The position numbers and the translations under genes were made by a program. Of a stretch of DNA of 64,000 nucleotides, positions 1 to 9,521 are shown piece after piece. Each line of letters starts with the position of its first letter. The stretch's first letter is position 1. This DNA comes from Cloeon dipterum. Its lineage: Eukaryota > Arthropoda > Insecta > Ephemeroptera > Baetidae. The notes under the pieces were generated by a model. The model was not told the origin of the DNA and made no database searches. It was given only the letters and a program-made list of their open reading frames with translations. The stretch covers positions 40,135,681 to 40,199,680 of the forward strand of contig NC_088786.1 of the NCBI RefSeq assembly GCF_949628265.1, written 5' to 3'.

Positions 1-1190
1 ATTTATCGGGTTTTCCAGGCGGACACTTGGGATATTGCATTCAACCCGATAACGGCGTTCACGAATGTTTTTACTTTTCATGAGATGTTGATGAAGATCC
101 CCAGCAAAATTTTAGTCACCTGCTTGAACAATTTTTCTCGAATTTTTCTTTTTTCTATAAGTTAAGTGAACATTTCAGTAATTTACCAGAAAATTTGATG
201 GTGCTGGAAAATCTATTTCCACTTATATAAGATTGAAAATTTCATCAGCTTTCACAGAATCTGTTCTTATTTTTTCTTTGGACCCAATGTAGAGGTTCCG
301 AGCTGCAAAGCCAAACTTAGACCCCTTATGAAATGGACAATTTTGGTATAATTTTCAAAGACCAAAATTTTTCAGGATTAACTTACCATTTTCTAGCCTT
401 ATATAGAATTTCAAATTTTTATGAACAAGATTATTTGTTCCCCACAGTTTCCCCTCGAGCTGAACTTCCCGACACAGTTTTCAAATTTTCACCGATTTTC
501 ATGAAAAATCATTTTTTTCCGATTGGTTTTTAACACCATTGGCTTCGCCGGAAATTTTCACCCAGATTCCATATATATGGTCTATCGCACCACGTTTGCT
601 GAGAAAATTTGAAAAAGCCTTAATTTTGGCTGAATTTGGATTCTCTTTCCCCACATCCAAAGTGTATGCCACGGTAGGAATTTTTCGAATCGGGCTCCGG
701 GGCCCCGAGCTAGAGCCCCGGAAACAGTGAATTGAATAAACAATAATAAATATTAATATAATATTATATAAAGTCCAGTCCACGATTATGATATATATTT
801 TTTTAATATGTATATACAGTATAATTTAAATATACAACCAAAATGAACCGCATTTATCTCAAATCTGAGCCTAAATTTCGAGGAATCAATTTGTATTTCG
901 ACCGCTATACGTTATTTATTAGGTACAAAAAAATTTAAAAAAAAAGGAAAAATACCATAACCATATTTCACTCAAAAAAACGGAATTTTTTTATTAGTAT
1001 ATTTTCGTTGCGGTTTTTGCGGTATTATTGCGGTTAACCGCAACCGCGGTTATGTCATTGGAGTTGCGGTTTTGGTGCGGTTGTGGTTAATATTTTGATG
1101 GTATTGGTAACAACGGTTGTTAAAAAATAAAACCGCGCAGGTCTCTATGGTAGACTCGGAGTTGAGGGAAGTCTTATTTCTAAAATTCGA
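1..1190. other. AT-rich non-coding stretch with a GC palindrome and degenerate TGCGGTT repeats
   Basis: I find no convincing gene here. The open frames are short and overlap on both strands. Two local structures stand out. One is a GC-rich palindromic patch at about 687-722 (complementary GGGGCCCC/AGAGCCCC stretches). The other, at about 1007-1140, is a run of degenerate TGCGGTT/AACCGC heptamers on both strands that looks like a simple satellite or the sub-terminal part of a transposon. Confidence 0.5.
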
Positions 1191-1700
1191 TCTTACAAAA
1201 ATAGCAATATTTTAATTTTTAATTCAACACGCCACATCAGTTTAAAAGACTTAAAACCACACACTTACATTTCTGCTTAAATTTATATTACAAATGAAGT
1301 TTTGTTACTTGCAAATTGCAAAGTCCCTTTTTCTCCAGATACAAATTCCCGTTTAACAAATTACGCGTGTCTATTCTCCCCACAAACTCTTTCCCTTAAA
1401 GCTGATTGTGTTTTGCTTGCTCGACCTTATTCCCTCTTTATACGTATTTATTCACGCCTAGCTTACAGGTTTTTATAAATTTAAAGCCAAAATTACATTT
1501 CCAAGCAGGAAATCCGAATAAATCTGAGGGTATTCCATGGAACTGATGGAACATCCCTGATCTCGTCTAGTAAATGTGAAAAAAATCACACAAATGGCAC
1601 ACATAATAAGCCCAGTCAGCGAGCATTGAAATGACGTCATTAAATATTTTTTTCTAAAAATCCATCTAGCGCCCACTCAATTATAACTAATTAATTTAAC
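1190..1700 (+). repeat. Spacer block, copy 1
   Basis: This stretch matches a spacer that occurs four more times: 8880-9400 in the same orientation, and 36060-36560, 57420-57960 and 62170-62700 inverted. Shared landmarks include the ACAAATGAAGTTTTGTTAC type motif, a CTTTTTCTCCAGATA run, a GCTTGCTCRACCTT run, and a GACGTCATT run next to CCCAGTCAGCGAGCAT. At the other four sites it lies between a family A or C zinc-finger gene and an exonuclease tail, so this copy marks the end of another such unit to the left. I see no open frame of note. Confidence 0.7.
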
Positions 1701-2640
1701 AAGCGAGATTAAAACCGTGGCGGGAAATTTTTATCCATACTCTGTTCAATTTTTTAAATGCCAATGTATATAAAAGGATTGTCATGATTTTGGATAATAC
1801 GGTTCTTTCAATTTTTTAATTAAACCAACATTTCAAACGATCGTCGGAAGTCAGAACCGAAAAACCAGCTGAAAATTTAATTCATTTCGCAAAAATAGGA
1901 TTCGGATGAATTTCGGCGGGAAATAAACGAGTTTAAATTATAATCGGGAAGGATCGTGGTAAAAAGTGAAAGGGATATTCCACAAATTGCAGCTTTTGTA
2001 TAAATATGGCAATGATTTATGAATGTGGCAATATTCAATGGAATTGACCAGTTGCATAAACCTTTAATTATTGAAGCCGCCAACAGATGGCGCAACCACA
2101 CAACCACAGCCTTTTTTAAAAATTTTGTTTTAAGCGGTTTTAAGGCATTTCCGCTGCGATTTCAGACTCAATCTAGCTATTTTGCTTTTTTTAATTAATT
2201 TTCTAATTTTTGACGTGCTGGAAACCAAAATCGGTTCAGCCATTCGCCGTAGAAACGTTGGAAAATATTATTTTATTTCAAAAAATAGTTTTTCACGATT
2301 CTACGGCGATTGCCTGAACCAATTTTGGTTTTCAGCACGTCAAAAAATAGCAAATTAATTGAAGAATGCAAAATAGCAAGATTGAGTCTGAAATCGCAGC
2401 GGAAGTACCTTAAAATCGAAAGTCTACGGTGGCGCCATCTGTTGGCGGCTTCGAACACTTAGGGTTTATGCAACTTGTGAATTGGAAAGAAAAATATTCG
2501 CATTTCGTAAAAAAGTCAACAAAAATAGAGTGTACAAATTTAAAATGCAAAAGGCCATCAAAATGAAATCAAGATTAGAATAAAATAAAATTGAAACAAA
2601 ACGGATAGAAACAAATATCCCCTAAGTTCCGGAAAACTGG
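1700..2640 (+). repeat. Duplicated A-gene upstream flank (pair of 41040-41530)
   Basis: This region aligns, inverted, to 41040-41530, which lies upstream of the family A gene A2. The shared core runs through the GGCGGGAAATTTTTATCC region, the TGTCATGATTTTGGATAATACGG region and the CCGGAAAACTGG end. The main difference is one extra 432-bp fold-back element here (2047-2478), so the partner gives the empty insertion site. Confidence 0.7.
2047..2478. mobile_element. Fold-back MITE with 6-bp target duplication
   Basis: Two arms of about 195 bp are inverted copies of each other around a loop of about 45 bp. Termini read ACCAGTTGCATAAACC on the left and, in reverse complement, ACAAGTTGCATAAACC on the right. 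The element is flanked by GAATTG at 2041-2046 and at 2479-2484. The paralogous flank near 41191-41196 has a single GAATTG (as CAATTC) and no element, so insertion after duplication is directly supported. There is no coding capacity. The superfamily is not clear from the ends. Confidence 0.82.
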
Positions 2641-2750
2641 CTAGGAGGTTTGTTAGTTCAAGGAGGTTTTTGATCTGAACCAATCAAAAAGTGCCACGAG
2701 ATCGCTGGCCACCAATCAGAGAAGCAAGTGGATTCTTAATGGCTGTCTCA
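2641..2750. mobile_element. CCAAT-palindrome element, left part only
   Basis: It begins with CTAGGAGGTTTGTTAGTTCA and continues through the AACCAATCAAAA and GTGCCACGAGA segments, matching one arm of the complete 265-bp copy at 40773-41037. It stops after the ACCAATCAGAGAAG region. The rest appears 1.9 kb away at 4676-4910, on the far side of the ankyrin gene. Confidence 0.75.
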
Positions 2751-2895
2751 CGTACTTTGTGTGGAATGATTAACTGTCTAACAAACCAAGATAAATTGAA
2801 CTGGTTTAAAAAAATATCGGAAAGTTATTTATAATAAATAAAATACTGGAACATTTCAAGGATCGTGAGAGTAAAATTTATTTGATTCAATCCAA

Positions 2896-4239
2896 TTAGA
2901 TCTGGAATTGTTCAAGGTATGTTTTTAGTTCATTTTCCCCATGCGGGACATAGTGCCAGGCTAAACGGCCAAGGTTATCGCGAACCTTCGGGTTGGCGCC
3001 GTTCTCGACGAGCCACTGGCAAAACTCGACGGTGGAAAACTGTGCTGCGGTGTGAAGAGTTGTCCTGCCGCCGAAACACAATCCCTTGATCAACTCCGGG
3101 TTCCTTTCGTGCAAGAGCTTGGCTGCGTCGAGTTTGTTTCTTGTGGCGCAAAAGTGCATCAGGTTCGATTGGTCGATGTACAAGTTTATGTTGGCGTCGA
3201 GGTTTAGCAAATAGTACGCAACTTTCAGGTTTTCACATTCGAGGGCAACGTGCAGCGGCGACAAGCAAAATTTGTTCCGTTCGTTGAGTGCAATTCCAAA
3301 ATCATGGAAAAATTTAGTCAGCGCTACTCCGTGAGTAAAATTCAGTGCGGCGAAGTGAAGGACGTTATTTTCCGCGTCTCCGCTCAGGGTAGAAACACTG
3401 GCACCCTGACTGACCAACCAACGGCACATTTCCTTGTCTGCAAACTCTGCTGCAATGTGAAGAACGGTCCTTCCCCCACTTTGGCATACCATTTTGATTA
3501 ACTCTTCGTCCTTTTCGTGAATGAATTTGGCACTTTCCAAGTAATTGTGCCTCACGCAGTAGTGGAGAAAGTTCAGACTGTTTGACTTCACCCTTAAATT
3601 GGCTCCAAGCTTGACCATATCCGAAGCAACCTTCAGATTTCCAGCCCTCAAAGCGTAGTGGAGGGGAGTGAGGTCTTCCTTATCTCGTTTTTCAAGGCTG
3701 AAGCCCAGGGTTTTGAAGAAGTTGGTCAGCTCTTCCTCACTTCCATATTTCACATTAAGCCCAACGCGGTGCAGGGCGCTGGACCTTTTCTCGTGGCACA
3801 AAGCCGTGACGTCGGCGCCCTTCTCGACCAACCATTTACACATGGACAAATCCGCATTCTCAGCCGCAACGTGAATCACTTTTCTGCCCGTGGAGTCGCG
3901 TTCTTGGATCTGCTTGTCGCTCCGTTTGTGCACGAGTTGGGCACTGCTGAGCATGTTCTTCTCAACGCAGAGGTGCAGCACATTCTTTCCGTTCACCTTC
4001 AAATCGACGTTGGCGCCGGACTTCAACAGATTCTCAGCCGCATCGATTCTTCCCGAGAGCAGAGCCATCTGGAGAGGCGTCTCTTCTGACTCGTTCTTTG
4101 CCGCTTCGAAGGCGTCCGCGTCACTTTCCAACTCCTTGAGGCAGCTTTCCGGGTCGTCGCTCTTGGCCGCCAGCATCAGTGGAGTCGCGACTTCATTTCT
4201 CATCTTGCTTAAGATACGCTGGGCTTCAAGTGGCTCCAT
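2896..4239 (-). CDS. Ankyrin-repeat protein
   Basis: About 447 residues made almost wholly of ankyrin repeats, which are helix-loop-helix protein-binding units. I count roughly 12. Well-formed units read like T-P-L-H-Y-A-L..G-N-L-K-V-A..L-G-A-N and G-R-T-V-L-H-I-A-A-E..C-R-W-L-V..G-A. The open frame continues upstream to 4308, but a good acceptor (pyrimidine run then AG at 4248-4247) lies just before the Met at 4239, so I take that Met as the start after a 5' UTR intron. There is no signal peptide, membrane segment, SOCS box or kinase domain, so a cytoplasmic or nuclear scaffold is likeliest. The repeats form a three-fold higher-order repeat of about 137 residues. The gene lies between two parts of a palindromic element. 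Its partner is unknown. Confidence 0.85.
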   Translation of the reverse strand: MEPLEAQRILSKMRNEVATPLMLAAKSDDPESCLKELESDADAFEAAKNESEETPLQMALLSGRIDAAENLLKSGANVDLKVNGKNVLHLCVEKNMLSSAQLVHKRSDKQIQERDSTGRKVIHVAAENADLSMCKWLVEKGADVTALCHEKRSSALHRVGLNVKYGSEEELTNFFKTLGFSLEKRDKEDLTPLHYALRAGNLKVASDMVKLGANLRVKSNSLNFLHYCVRHNYLESAKFIHEKDEELIKMVCQSGGRTVLHIAAEFADKEMCRWLVSQGASVSTLSGDAENNVLHFAALNFTHGVALTKFFHDFGIALNERNKFCLSPLHVALECENLKVAYYLLNLDANINLYIDQSNLMHFCATRNKLDAAKLLHERNPELIKGLCFGGRTTLHTAAQFSTVEFCQWLVENGANPKVRDNLGRLAWHYVPHGENELKTYLEQFQI

Positions 4240-4675
4240 ATTTCTTCTAAAAAAGGAATTTAAATCAAGATACTTGTCATTCACAAATTTAAATAAAATA
4301 TGTTTCAATATTTAACAAAGTTTAGGAAATGCACTAAGATTCTCACGCTAAAGATTCAGAAAACCACGGAGTGCTCAATAATAAATAATTCGCGTTTGGA
4401 TACCATCTTGAAATTGACCGTTTGTTAATTAAATTTAAATCGCACCTGTTTTTGGCCCCCTGATGATTAAACATAATGATACAAATAAAAATGGATGGAC
4501 TGTGGTGAAAACTAATTTGCATTTTATGCTGCACCTTTAGGCGTAAATTTAGGAATAAAAGGCTAAAAACTAAATTTTACTCACAAGATTCAGGATTTAG
4601 GACAGTCTCCGTTGGCTTTGTGACGTAAATTAAGCTAAAAAAAAGTCCTAGCTTTATTTAAGGGAAACATGCTAA

Positions 4676-4915
4676 GTGGTTTTTGTTCTGAACCAATCAA
4701 AAGGTGCCACGAGAGCGCTGCCGGCCAATGAGAAAAGAGATGAGCGGCTCCCTGATTGGCTTACTAATCAGCTCCAAGCCAGATCGAAAGGGAACGAAGC
4801 AGCCAATAAAAGAGAGCCACTCGATTTGCTGATTGGTCGCCGGTGCTCTCGTGGCGCCTTTTGATAGGTTCAGATCAAAAAACTTCCTTGAATTTACAAA
4901 CCTCCTAGCTCATGC
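4676..4915. mobile_element. CCAAT-palindrome element upstream of A1
   Basis: This is most of the same palindromic element as 40773-41037 and 50396-50535. It has AACCAATCAAAAGGTGCC on the left and, inverted, GGCGCCTTTTGATAGGTTC on the right, then CTTGAATTTACAAACCTCC near the end. Several CCAAT boxes occur in both orientations. It ends about 370 bp before the A1 start codon, the same spacing as at A2 and A3, so it either travelled with the gene or serves as its distal promoter. Confidence 0.75.
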
Positions 4916-5284
4916 TCAACAACTTAAGATTTGTTGTTCTCAGATTGTAGTTTTATTTTATTCAACTATAATGTTTTAATCCTTATTTCGTTTTGCATTT
5001 TATTTCTACACTCTTCTCTACGAGCCCATAAGAGAATTTCTTAAAAACACCAAATTGTGACAGTAACTGCACCGCACTCAAAATTAATTTATTCTTGAAA
5101 TTTTCGAGGGGCATCCAAGGAGCTTTTGAGTTGGCAGCACTGCAATTTCGTCGTTATTCGCGCTTGCGCAACTGCAGAAACTCTATCGCGTATCCAACGA
5201 ATCATATGACTTTCAGCATTGAACACTCTCGGAGGAAAACACACGTTACCCGGTTACATAATTAGAGCAAAAGCCCAAAACATC
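4916..5284 (+). promoter_or_regulatory. Family A proximal 5' flank
   Basis: This 370-bp flank is conserved at A2 (about 40391-40770) and A3 (about 50019-50395). The shared part includes TTGGCAGCACTGCAATTTCG, a CGCTTGCGCAACTGCAG stretch, and the immediate leader GCTCTAATTATGTAACCGGG (as its complement). No TATA box is obvious. It probably holds the core promoter and 5' UTR; the transcription start cannot be placed by eye. Confidence 0.5.
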
Positions 5285-8200
5285 ATGGACCAGCGAGGTA
5301 ATAATTTAGAAATGTGATTTTATTGTTTTGCAGTTTTAAAATTAATTTGAAATTACAGGGGACAATAATCCGCAGCAGTTCCCTGATCAAAACTATCAGT
5401 TGCAGTCAGATGATCAAATTTACGGCAATTACCAACTCTGGGAGTGCGATGAGAGTGAGAACAAAATATTTAGAATATCATGGAATTTTCTAGAAATGAC
5501 AGATCAAATAAAGTTATATAGCAATCATTCGAAAACACCAAACAAAAGTTGAACTAGGTCTATGAAAATATCAAATTTCAGCTTATAATTTTGCTTTGAA
5601 TAATTTTTAATCTTCCTTTAATTGTTAAATATTAATAATCATTTTTTTTATTTTGACTTCGTTCTCGGTCAAATTAAATAAAGCTTTTCGAGATCAGAAA
5701 AAGTGTCCAGTAAGCATATACCTGAGCAACCTTTCATATTTTGCAGCATTTAGCCAGCAGGGTCAGGTTGAAGAACGGCAGCCTCGACAAAACCTTGGAG
5801 ACGTATACCAGTATTATCATGACGCTCATCAAAGTTCCCAATATGCCTTACGATAATTCTGTGCAGTCATATTATCAAGGTAAATCATTCCGTTTGTTTT
5901 AATCTTTATCAAAATTTGCATATTCTAAAAATTGAACCAAATGTTCGAATAAGAGAACGGCGCAAGCTGTTGTTAGATCAATCTGTTTTAAATGTTAAAA
6001 TTAATTCGTTTCTTCAGATTTTACTGAACAGACCAACGACTTCGCAGGTCTTTTTCCCGCCGGAACTGAGCAGTCGTCGAACTCACAGTCTAACGCTCAT
6101 AATTACCTGGAAACACCAGCAGACCAAGGTTCGTTTACAGAAAATTTTGATTTAAATCCCTAAATTATTACTTTAATTAAATTTTTTTGCAATAATTTAC
6201 TTTTTTGTGGAATATTTAATACTACCAGCGGGAGCCAGATTCGTGCGACGCGCAGATATGGCGTCCGGTGGAGAGTATGGGCCGAAAAAAAGGGTCACGT
6301 GAAAATGCGCGAACAGAACCAAGTTTTAGTCAATATTGTGACGCATAATTTGCATTACGTACCAATTGGGTTTTTATCGTAAAAACAAACTCTTTTGACA
6401 CTCGTACGGCAGTCTAAAGAGAGCTTTTCGTTTCCAAAATTCTGACGCCATCTTGGATCTGCGCATTGCGAACCAATTTTATCGCACATGTGACCTGCGC
6501 TGAATATTAATAGACCAGTAATGCCTCTTTCGCACATTCATACTATATTTTTTCAGGTGCAACAAGCATGAATTATTTCCTGCCAACTCAGTCCCTTCCG
6601 AGCCATCAAGGTGCCCCTCACCAGCCACTCCAGCATGTCCACAATGATTATGCATCAGCGCCATCAGCCTCTCCTCATTCGGTCTCCCAAGTTTCGGCAG
6701 AACCGCGTGCAATGAATGGTATGGATAAACTTTTTGCTAATCGCAATATTTGAAAAATTAGATGAACTAATTGCAGCATTAAAAAATTATTTCTTGAGTC
6801 CAGCAAGCCAACCTGTGCCAACTTCCGGGTTTGCAGCCACCAATCAGGATCAGGGATCAGCATTGCAGCCCCAATCAATCCTCACAGCTGCAAATCCTAG
6901 TATATTTAACGCCGATAACTCATTTTTAAATCCAGGTAAACGCTTTAAATGTATAAAAATTCATTTTTATAAATACAAATTTCCTCAAATTTTTCCTAGC
7001 AAATGAAAATGGCTACTGGTTTACCACAGGTAACTTGATCAATAGGCCACAAATGTATTAAAATTGAATTCTTTTTACACCAGCAAATGCTGCTCAATCT
7101 TACGGCGTCGCCGGGCAACCCAATATGTTTCCAATTGCTGGCCAGTTGTCGAACACTCCGCACTCTGCACAAAATTACGTAGCACCACCACAAGGCCAAG
7201 GTTCTCTTGATAAAATTTGTTTGTTAATTAGAGGATTTTTTATATCACTAATTACACTCGTATACTTTTGTTCATATTATATTAATCAACTCATAAAAGT
7301 TTATCAAAATGAATGGCAATTAATTTTATTATTCAATTCCAGGTGTCGGAAGTATGCATGTCCAACAAAGCCAGTTCCTTCCAGTTTCCAGCCAACTTGC
7401 CAATCCGCAGCCTGCTCAGTACGACGCTCCAGCGCAGCAACCATACAAGATCTTCCAAAACGTGTCAGAAATGGATGCCAATCACGGTATATTTAAATAT
7501 TTTCATTCCCTAGACTTTTGTTTAAATTAAAAGTTTAATTTCCATTCGCAAAGAAGAGTTTTGCTTCTTATTGTACGAAATATTTGAATCTTAAAATAGA
7601 TAATTTATGTTTAATTAAAATAGCTTCAAATGTCGTGCCTGAGGAGCGTCAACAAAATGAAGTTGCTTTGCAAGAACCTTCCCAGGAATCTGAATCTCAG
7701 CAGATCTCGGAACCCGGGATGACTGGTGCTGAGAAAAATCCTCTTCCAGGACCTTCATCAGAGGAAAGCAAAGGTCGGAATTTGAAGAGAAAAAACGACC
7801 GCGCCAAGAAGGAAACCCAGGGAGCCAAACATAAGAAAAAATCTACTTCTACAGAGTCGGACTCGGACAAAATCAAATATAAGAGTTCCGCGAGTGGTAA
7901 CTGCGGCGAATGCCCCAAGAGGGACTATCATGCTAATATTTACATTCACTTTGATGAGAATCACAAAGAACTACAGCGGCAAAAGTGCACTGCACCTGGT
8001 TGCAAGATTCATTTCGGCTCAGACCAAAAGAGAAAAGATCACGAGACAAACGAACAACATGTTTGGAAGATTTTCCACTGCCCACATTGTTCTCAGTGGA
8101 CAGGTCAAAAGTCTGATTTGAAAACACATATTCTAGTGAGACATTCGGAGAAGACAGTCAAATGTGAAGAGCTGAACTGTAGCAGAATGTTTGCTTTTGA

Positions 8201-8333
8201 TGCAGATATGAAACAGCATTATTTCAAAGACCACCACAAAATGGTAAAATGTCCCACATGCGGAAAAGAAATGACCGTATCTGGATTTATAAAGCACAAC
8301 TTTGATGGAAGATGTCCTGGAGCGGCTGAGTGA
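5285..8333 (+). CDS. A1: Gln/Pro-rich C2H2 zinc-finger protein with a frameshift in exon 3
   Basis: Ten exons: 5285-5297, 5359-5454, 5747-5879, about 6017-6131, 6557-6718, 6777-6935, 7000-7029, 7084-7200, 7343-7486 and 7624-8333. All follow GT-AG, and by homology to A3 every intron is phase 1. Exons 1-9 encode a low-complexity Gln, Pro, Asn, Ser and Tyr-rich, probably disordered region. Exon 10 encodes an Arg/Lys-rich linker (likely NLS) and five fingers: Cx2Cx11Hx4H, Cx4Cx12Hx5H, Cx2Cx12Hx4H, Cx4Cx12Hx4H and Cx2Cx12Hx5C. A nuclear DNA-binding regulator is the likely role. Exon 3 is 133 nt against 132 in A2 and A3: one extra A near 5832 (CATCAAAG against CATCAAG) leads to TAA within the exon. 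Either the gene is disabled, or a later Met (exon 5) is used, or the base is an error. A poly(A) signal AATAAA lies at 8635. Confidence 0.8.
6226..6545 (+). repeat. Dispersed repeat inside A1 intron 4
   Basis: The intron carries a segment running from CCAGCGGGAGCCAGATTCG through GCGACGCGCAGATATGGCGT to an AAGAGAGCTTTTCG stretch. Related, inverted copies occur at 48790-49100 (A3 intron 4) and, shorter, at 39400-39460 (A2) and 16078-16190 beside a fold-back element. A shorter GCGCGTCGCGTGAATCTGACC relic is near 14360. Since it exists outside the zinc-finger genes, it is likely a dispersed transposon remnant. Confidence 0.6.
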
Positions 8334-8880
8334 TGACTTTATAATGACCAACAATTCGACTTTATTCCAAGATATTTGGAAAGTAAAAGAGGAAAATTTA
8401 GTTTTTTAGATCAATCTCTATAGAGACACGTGTGTACATGTTTTTTGTCTTGACAAATATAGATTTCTATATGTTCATTTCATTTTGGTTAGCTGGAATC
8501 GCACTCGACTGTAGCAATAACATTAGCGTGTAGTGTAGCTTTTAATTTTAGTTCGTAAATTGCTGAGTAGAAAAATCGAAAACAGAAGAAAAGAAAACTT
8601 AGGAGAGTTATAGATACATTCATGTCGGAAGTTGAATAAAAAATATATGTGCTACAGTTGGAAAAAAGAATAATGTATTCTTATTACCGCTACCTAATTG
8701 TCAGACGATGCAAGAGGTTTTTTGCAGATTAGTTTTAACAACTTTCTATCTGAATTTTAGGAATGTTTTTTATTATTTGTTGATCTAATTGAGAAGTAAT
8801 ATTGCTTTAACTCTAAAGCTTGAACTGTGCATAACTTATCCGATTAACAAAAAATTAGAAAGTCATGGTAAACGCGGAAT
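8334..8880 (+). other. A1 3' UTR and conserved downstream sequence
   Basis: The first roughly 300 bp after the stop match the sequence downstream of A2, A3, A4, C1, C2, C3 and the truncated C4. Shared landmarks are ATTCCAAGATATTTGGAAAG, an AGAGACACGTGTGTACATG box, and a GCGTGTAGTGTAGC segment. AATAAA at 8635-8640 is a plausible poly(A) signal. The following 8690-8880 (containing CTTGAACTGTGCATAACTTA) recurs at 42240-42450, 36590-36790, 57960-58130 and 62690-62900. Confidence 0.6.
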
Positions 8881-9400
8881 TGAAGGGTCGTCTTTTTCCT
8901 AAAATTTTAAAATTCTTTCTAACGAGAAAACGATTTTTTTAATCATAATCCTAAAATCTATAGTAAATATTTAGAGCCGCACTCTCAAATTTCTACTTCA
9001 ATATATTACAAATGAAGTTCTATGTTACTTGCAAGGCCCCTTTTTCTCCAGATAAAAATTCCCGTTTTAATAACTACGCGTGTCTTCTCCTCGCAAATGC
9101 TTTCCCTTAAATAAGCTGATTGTCGTTTTGCTTGCTCAACCTTTTATCCTCTTTTATAGTTATTTACGCATCACTTCATGGTTTTTATAAATTTAGAGCC
9201 AAAATTAAATTGACAAGCACGGGAATCCGAAAAAATCTGAGGATATTCCATGGACCGCCCATTATCTTGTGTGCTAAATGGGAAATAAATCGCACAATTT
9301 GCACAGATGATCAGCCCAGTCAGCGAGCATGCAAATGACGTCTTTAATTATTTTTCTATAAAGCCGTGGACCGTCCACTCGATATAATTAATTAATTTAA
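8880..9400 (+). repeat. Spacer block, copy 2
   Basis: This is the same non-coding block as 1190-1700, here between the 3' ends of A1 (+) and the exonuclease gene (-). Landmarks are CAAATGAAGTTCTATGTTAC, GGGAATCCGAAAAAATCTG, GGACCGCCCATTATCTTGTG and CAGTCAGCGAGCATGCAAAT. I see no open frame of interest. Confidence 0.7.
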
Positions 9401-9521
9401 CCAGCCATATTTTCTTTAGTTGTACAAAGATACATTTTGTTGCATTTTTGCTTAGTCAATGTAGATATATTTATAATTTTAAAATAATCCTTAAAGGAAG
9501 TTCATGTTGTCCAGCAGCAGT

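Noticed and set aside
3250..4315. Several plus-strand frames of up to 143 codons across the ankyrin gene
   Set aside because: They lie antisense to a clear ankyrin-repeat coding frame with strong family motifs and have no domain of their own.
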